This document shows positions 60,471 to 64,000 of a stretch of 64,000 bases of DNA, in pieces. Position 1 is the first letter of the stretch, and each line of letters begins with the position of its first letter. The position numbers were made by a program, and so were the translations under genes. Below the pieces are notes generated by a model. The model saw only the letters and a program-made list of their open reading frames with translations, was not told where the DNA came from and made no database searches. Source of the stretch: Cryobacterium sp. SO1 (GTDB lineage: Bacteria; Actinomycetota; Actinomycetes; Actinomycetales; Microbacteriaceae); NCBI RefSeq assembly GCF_004210215.2, contig NZ_CP067394.1, forward strand, positions 992,001 to 1,056,000. Direction: 5' to 3'.

Positions 60471-60528
60471 GATGACCATCCTGTTCGCGATCTTCCCGGG
60501 GCTGTTCGTGCTGCAGGCCGGGTTCTAG
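60450..60528 (+). pseudogene. tadC: tadC 3' fragment separated by the prophage
   Basis: Encodes LVFLILPMTILFAIFPGLF and ends LQAGF, the final membrane helix of TadC, continuing in frame the sequence cut at 21186. Confidence 0.85.
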
Positions 60529-60645
60529 ACGTGTCTGAGCGATCCCGTGCAACCCGACACCGTTCGACCCGAACCGTCTCGCCTGAACTGTTTGACCTGA
60601 ACCGCCCGATCCATCCGTGCACCACCCGAGAGAAAGCAGGACACC

Positions 60646-60831
60646 ATGAGCCTCACCACCCAGCTACTGGAGCGTATCCGCGGAGGGCTGCACGACGAGA
60701 GGGGCGACGTGCCGGGCTGGGTTCTGATTACTCTGATGACCGCGGGCTTGGTCATGATCATCTGGGGCCTGGCCGGTCCCGCGCTCAGCGGAATCTTCGA
60801 GCAGGCCATCGACCGGGTCAGCGGCATCTAG
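60646..60831 (+). CDS. Flp-type small pilin-like protein, 61 aa
   Basis: MSLTTQLLERIRGGLHDERG then a hydrophobic helix PGWVLITLMTAGLVMIIWGL. The short charged leader ending in Gly before a single hydrophobic helix resembles Flp prepilins. It follows tadC in the Tad operon. It would polymerise as the pilus subunit after prepilin cleavage. Confidence 0.7.
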   Translation: MSLTTQLLERIRGGLHDERGDVPGWVLITLMTAGLVMIIWGLAGPALSGIFEQAIDRVSGI

Positions 60832-60847
60832 CGAATGCCCAGTCGAG

Positions 60848-61258
60848 ATGATCCGGATCCGACGGTGGGCGCTGGGCGATGCCGAGCGTGGAACGGCTGT
60901 GGCCGAGTTCGTGATGGTGTCGGCGCTGCTCACCGCGTTGACCCTGGCGGTGCTGCAGCTCGCCCTGGCCCTGCATATCCGCAACACCGTGCTCGATGCG
61001 GCGGCCGAGGGCGCCCGGTTTGCCGCGCTGGCCGATAGCGGTCTCGACCAGGGTGCGGCTCGCAGCCGTGACCTGATCACGACAGCGCTCGGGCCGGCGT
61101 ACGCCGCCGATGTCACCGCCAGCTACGCTGACGTCGCCGGGCAGCCCGGGGTGCGGGTGCGGGTGGTGGTGGCGTTGCCGATGTTCGGTCTGCTGGGCGT
61201 GGACCGTGGCCTGGAGGTGAGTGGGCATGCGGTCGTGGAGGGGCTGGAAACCGGGTAA
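60848..61258 (+). CDS. TadE-like pilus assembly protein
   Basis: A 136-residue protein; after RWALGDAERGTAVAEFVMVS, a membrane helix (LTALTLAVLQLALALHIRNT) and an AAAEGARFAA segment common in TadE. Pseudopilin of the Flp pilus. Confidence 0.75.
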   Translation: MIRIRRWALGDAERGTAVAEFVMVSALLTALTLAVLQLALALHIRNTVLDAAAEGARFAALADSGLDQGAARSRDLITTALGPAYAADVTASYADVAGQPGVRVRVVVALPMFGLLGVDRGLEVSGHAVVEGLETG

Positions 61259-61703
61259 CCCGAGGTGGCGGCCCGCCGGGGAGCGCGGGTCTGCCTCGCT
61301 CGAATTCATCACGGCGGGGCTGATCCTATTGGTGCCGCTGGTCTACCTGATCCTTGCCATGTCGGTGTTGCAAGGTGGCGCGTTCGCGGTGGAGGGCGCA
61401 GCGCGACAGGCCGCCCGGGTGTACGTGCAGGCGCCCTCCGTCGGTGACGCCGAGGCTCGAGCCGAGCGTGCAGTGCTGGTGGGACTGGCCGACTACGGCA
61501 TTGACGCGGCCGACGCCCAGGTGAACATCACCTGTGCGGGCGATTCCGGCTGCCTGTCCCGCCGCAGTGTGGTGACCGTGACCGTGCGGGTGGTCGTCGA
61601 CCTGCCGTTCGTGCCCGCCGTCATCACCCAGTCGCACGCCGGCAGTGTCCCGTTGGAAGCCTCGGCCACCCAGACCGTGTCCAGATTCTGGCACGGGGGG
61701 TGA
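61221..61703 (+). CDS. TadE/TadF-like pseudopilin
   Basis: A 160-residue protein with the cleavage-region pattern GERGSASLEFITAGLILLVP, a membrane helix, then EGAARQAARVYVQAPSVGDA. The start may be GTG 61221 or ATG 61227. It overlaps the previous gene by 38 bp. Confidence 0.7.
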   Translation: MGMRSWRGWKPGNPRWRPAGERGSASLEFITAGLILLVPLVYLILAMSVLQGGAFAVEGAARQAARVYVQAPSVGDAEARAERAVLVGLADYGIDAADAQVNITCAGDSGCLSRRSVVTVTVRVVVDLPFVPAVITQSHAGSVPLEASATQTVSRFWHGG

Positions 61704-62170
61704 AGGAGATGAGGCCCAGGACCGCCGACCGCGCCGCCCCCGGTGCGCCGGGGGAGGAGGGATCGGTCCTGCTGCTGACGATCTTCTATGGCTTCCTGGC
61801 GCTGATGGTGGTTCTGATCGTGGTCGCGGCCACGAGCCTCTATCTGGAGCGGAAGAAACTCTTCACCCTGGCGGATGGCGCGGCGCTCGCCGCTGCCGAA
61901 TCGTTCACCCTCGACTCCGTCGCGATCGAGGCCGGCGAGCTCCATGCCGCCCTGACGAGCCCCGAGATCCGGGCGGCGGCAACGGCCTACCTTGCTGCCG
62001 CACCGCGCTCCGGCGTTGAGGACCTGGTGCTCGCCGGCGCCGAGACTGCCGACGGCCAGAGCGCCACGGTGACCCTGCGGGCCTGGTGGCGCCCGCCAGT
62101 GCTCACCCTGTTCGTGCCGGACGGCCTGCCCGTTGAGGTGACGGTGGTGGCCCGTTCGGTGTTCCACTGA
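61700..62170 (+). CDS. TadG-like Flp pilus assembly protein
   Basis: A 156-residue protein with [20 protein letters not shown], a membrane anchor, and [20 protein letters not shown], the pattern of the TadG N-terminal region. The rest is an extracytoplasmic domain, short for TadG. It overlaps the previous gene by 4 bp. Confidence 0.7.
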   Translation: MKEMRPRTADRAAPGAPGEEGSVLLLTIFYGFLALMVVLIVVAATSLYLERKKLFTLADGAALAAAESFTLDSVAIEAGELHAALTSPEIRAAATAYLAAAPRSGVEDLVLAGAETADGQSATVTLRAWWRPPVLTLFVPDGLPVEVTVVARSVFH

Positions 62171-62313
62171 GCTGTTCCCTCCCGCACACCGAGGCGGTTT
62201 CGCGTGTTGTTCACCGCCGGTTTACGCGGTGTCTCTGCCGGCCCGGTTGCCTTGTAGTCGTTGCATTTCGAACCGGAATCAACACCGAGCCACCAAGTCC
62301 AGGGGGAAACGCC

Positions 62314-64000
62314 GTGTTCCGTTCGTCCAAGTCATCCATCCGCCGAACCCGGCGCGGCGCGCTCCTGGCCGCAGCGACCGGCCTCATCGCCGGTGTCAGC
62401 ATCCTGGCGCCGCTCGGCGCCTACGCCGCCACCGACGACCACGGTGGGGCAGCTCGCAACGACGGCGACAAGACCGCCGCGGTTCGCGAGTCCATCGTCG
62501 ACGGGCCGGCCAAGAACGTCATCCTGTTGATCGGTGACGGCATGGGCGACAGCGAGATCACGGTCGCCCGCAACTACGCCGAGGGCGCCGCGGGCGCGTT
62601 CGCCGGGATCGACGCGCTGCCGCTGACCGGCCAATACACGACCTACGCGCTCAACGAGGACGGCACCCCGAACTACGCGTCGGAATCTGCATCGACTGCC
62701 AGCGGCTGGTCCACCGGCACCAAGACGAACAACGGCGCACTCTCGGTGGACATCGCCGGCACGCCCCAGTCGACGCTGCTCGAACTGGCCAAGGCCAACG
62801 GGTTGCGCACCGGTAACGTGTCGACCGCGGAAATCCAGGACGCCACCCCAGGTGCCCAGGTTGCCCACATCTCGGACCGCGGCTGCTACGGACCGGTGAA
62901 GACCACGGCGAACTGCGCCGCCGAGGCTCTCGAGAATGGTGGACTGGGCTCGATCTCCGAGCAACTGCTCACCCTCCGCCCAGACGTGGTGCTGGGCGGC
63001 GGGGCGGCCACCTTCACTGAGAAGGCCGTCGCCGGCGACTGGGCCGGCCAGACCCTGTTCGAGCAGGCCGTCGACCGGGACTACCAGCTGGTGGGCGACG
63101 CGGCAGGTCTTGCCGCCGTCACCACGGCCGACCAGAGCGCCCCGGTGCTCGGACTCTTCACCCCCGGCAACTTCCCCACCCGCTGGATCGGCCCCGAAGC
63201 CACTGTTGGCGGTGCCGACCTCGCCCCGGCCTCCTGCACGGCGAACCCCGAACGCCTGGACACCGGTCTCTCGCTGGCCTCCCTGACCGACAAGGCCATC
63301 GATCTGCTGTCTGCTAACAGCGAGCAGGGCTTCTTCCTACAGGTTGAGGGCGCCAGCATCGACAAGCGCGACCACGCAGCGGATGCCTGCGGCCAGATCG
63401 GCGAGACCATCGACCTCGATGAGGCGGTGCAGTCTGCACTCGCATTCGCCAAGGCCGACGGCAACACCCTCGTCGTGGTGACCGCCGACCACGCCCACAC
63501 CAGCCAGATCGTCGGGTCGACCCCGCCCGGCCTCAGCGTCGCGCTGACGACCGAGGAAGGCTCGCCCATGCTCGTGAGCTACGGCACCGCCGAAGCCGGC
63601 GAATCGCAGCAGCACACCGGTTCCCAGGTACGGATCGCCGGGTACGGCCCCGGTGCCGCGAACGTGCTCGGCCTGACCGACCAGACCGATCTGTTCTTCA
63701 CCTCCTCCAACGCGTTGGCCCTGAACACGAACCTCAGGTCCCTCAGCGCCGCGGCGACCCTCACCCTGGACCAGGCCGCCGTCGCGCCGGGGGCGGCATT
63801 CACCGCCACGATGGCTGGGCTGGCCGCCGACTGGCGCGCCACCAGCGAGATCAGCACCGCAGCCTCGACCGACCCGCTGGGCGTCGCCGACGTCATTGAT
63901 GGTCAAGCCGTGATCACCGGGACCGCGCCGACCGTCCCCGGACAGTACACGGTCACCCTCACCGGCGCCCAGACCGGTGTCTCGGTGTCGGCCGCGCTGA
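62314..64000 (+). CDS. Alkaline phosphatase, secreted (3' end outside window)
   Basis: The open frame from GTG 62314 (AGGGGGAAAC upstream) runs off the window after 562 residues. [20 protein letters not shown] is a Sec or twin-arginine signal, cut near AYAATDD. Family motifs are [13 protein letters not shown] (metal Asp), the nucleophile Ser in [32 protein letters not shown] and [10 protein letters not shown]. An immunoglobulin-like extension follows from about residue 475. It releases phosphate outside the cell. Confidence 0.85.
   Translation, partial: MFRSSKSSIRRTRRGALLAAATGLIAGVSILAPLGAYAATDDHGGAARNDGDKTAAVRESIVDGPAKNVILLIGDGMGDSEITVARNYAEGAAGAFAGIDALPLTGQYTTYALNEDGTPNYASESASTASGWSTGTKTNNGALSVDIAGTPQSTLLELAKANGLRTGNVSTAEIQDATPGAQVAHISDRGCYGPVKTTANCAAEALENGGLGSISEQLLTLRPDVVLGGGAATFTEKAVAGDWAGQTLFEQAVDRDYQLVGDAAGLAAVTTADQSAPVLGLFTPGNFPTRWIGPEATVGGADLAPASCTANPERLDTGLSLASLTDKAIDLLSANSEQGFFLQVEGASIDKRDHAADACGQIGETIDLDEAVQSALAFAKADGNTLVVVTADHAHTSQIVGSTPPGLSVALTTEEGSPMLVSYGTAEAGESQQHTGSQVRIAGYGPGAANVLGLTDQTDLFFTSSNALALNTNLRSLSAAATLTLDQAAVAPGAAFTATMAGLAADWRATSEISTAASTDPLGVADVIDGQAVITGTAPTVPGQYTVTLTGAQTGVSVSAAL

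Overview
The window is high-GC actinobacterial chromosome, most likely Microbacteriaceae and possibly Cryobacterium-like. That placement rests on GTG-rich starts, a DUF3039 gene, a DtxR-type iron box, teichoic-acid genes and a Flp/Tad pilus locus; it is inference from gene content, not a database match. A complete prophage of about 39.3 kb (21187-60449) sits inside the pilus gene tadC.

Host left flank (1-21186). First come cell-surface polymer genes: a glycosyltransferase end, a TagF-like polymerase, an ABC exporter ATPase/permease pair and a LicC-like nucleotidyltransferase. Next is an ABC transporter whose ATPase carries a roughly 570-residue Ala/Pro-rich extension. Housekeeping genes follow: DUF3039, pncB, fabF, murI-rph-rdgB, a cation diffusion facilitator, two DedA proteins, an iron-box-controlled heme oxygenase and tRNA-Leu(UAG). 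The Tad operon (tadA, tadB, tadC) starts at 18244 and is cut near the end of tadC. Host right flank (60450-64000): the last 79 bp of tadC, a small Flp-type pilin, TadE-like pseudopilins, a TadG-like protein and the start of an alkaline phosphatase. Joining the two tadC pieces at a shared CC dinucleotide restores one 311-codon reading frame.

Prophage. A large serine integrase (59012-60421) starts 5 bp from the phage attachment arm. Late genes run leftward from about 46.5 to 24.8 kb: small early or leader genes, GH25 lysin, HNH endonuclease, terminase subunits, portal-MuF fusion, prohead protease, HK97-type capsid, head-tail connectors, major tail protein, frameshifted tail chaperones, tape measure, distal tail and minor tail proteins, collagen-like fibre and holin-like proteins. 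The capsid and tail type is siphovirus-like. The replication module (49.5-57 kb) holds a DEDD exonuclease, a sigma-70-like protein, an 800-bp non-coding region with two large perfect inverted repeats built from CTCACC iterons, and a primase/SF3 helicase. A Type II restriction-modification pair lies in the left arm. An IS21-family element (46783-49381) with a 7-bp target duplication has landed in the prophage.

Most unusual signal. Six small genes of unknown function at the two prophage ends, which adjoin each other around attP in the circular phage, each carry the identical 11-mer CCGCGCATGTA exactly 6 nt before the start codon. The element fills the place of a Shine-Dalgarno site and of a -10 box, which suggests leaderless transcripts from a phage-specific promoter. 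The phage encodes its own sigma-like protein, a possible partner. A different, roughly 65-bp element is repeated before the sigma gene, the helicase gene and a third early gene. Both look like phage-wide expression codes and deserve experimental attention.
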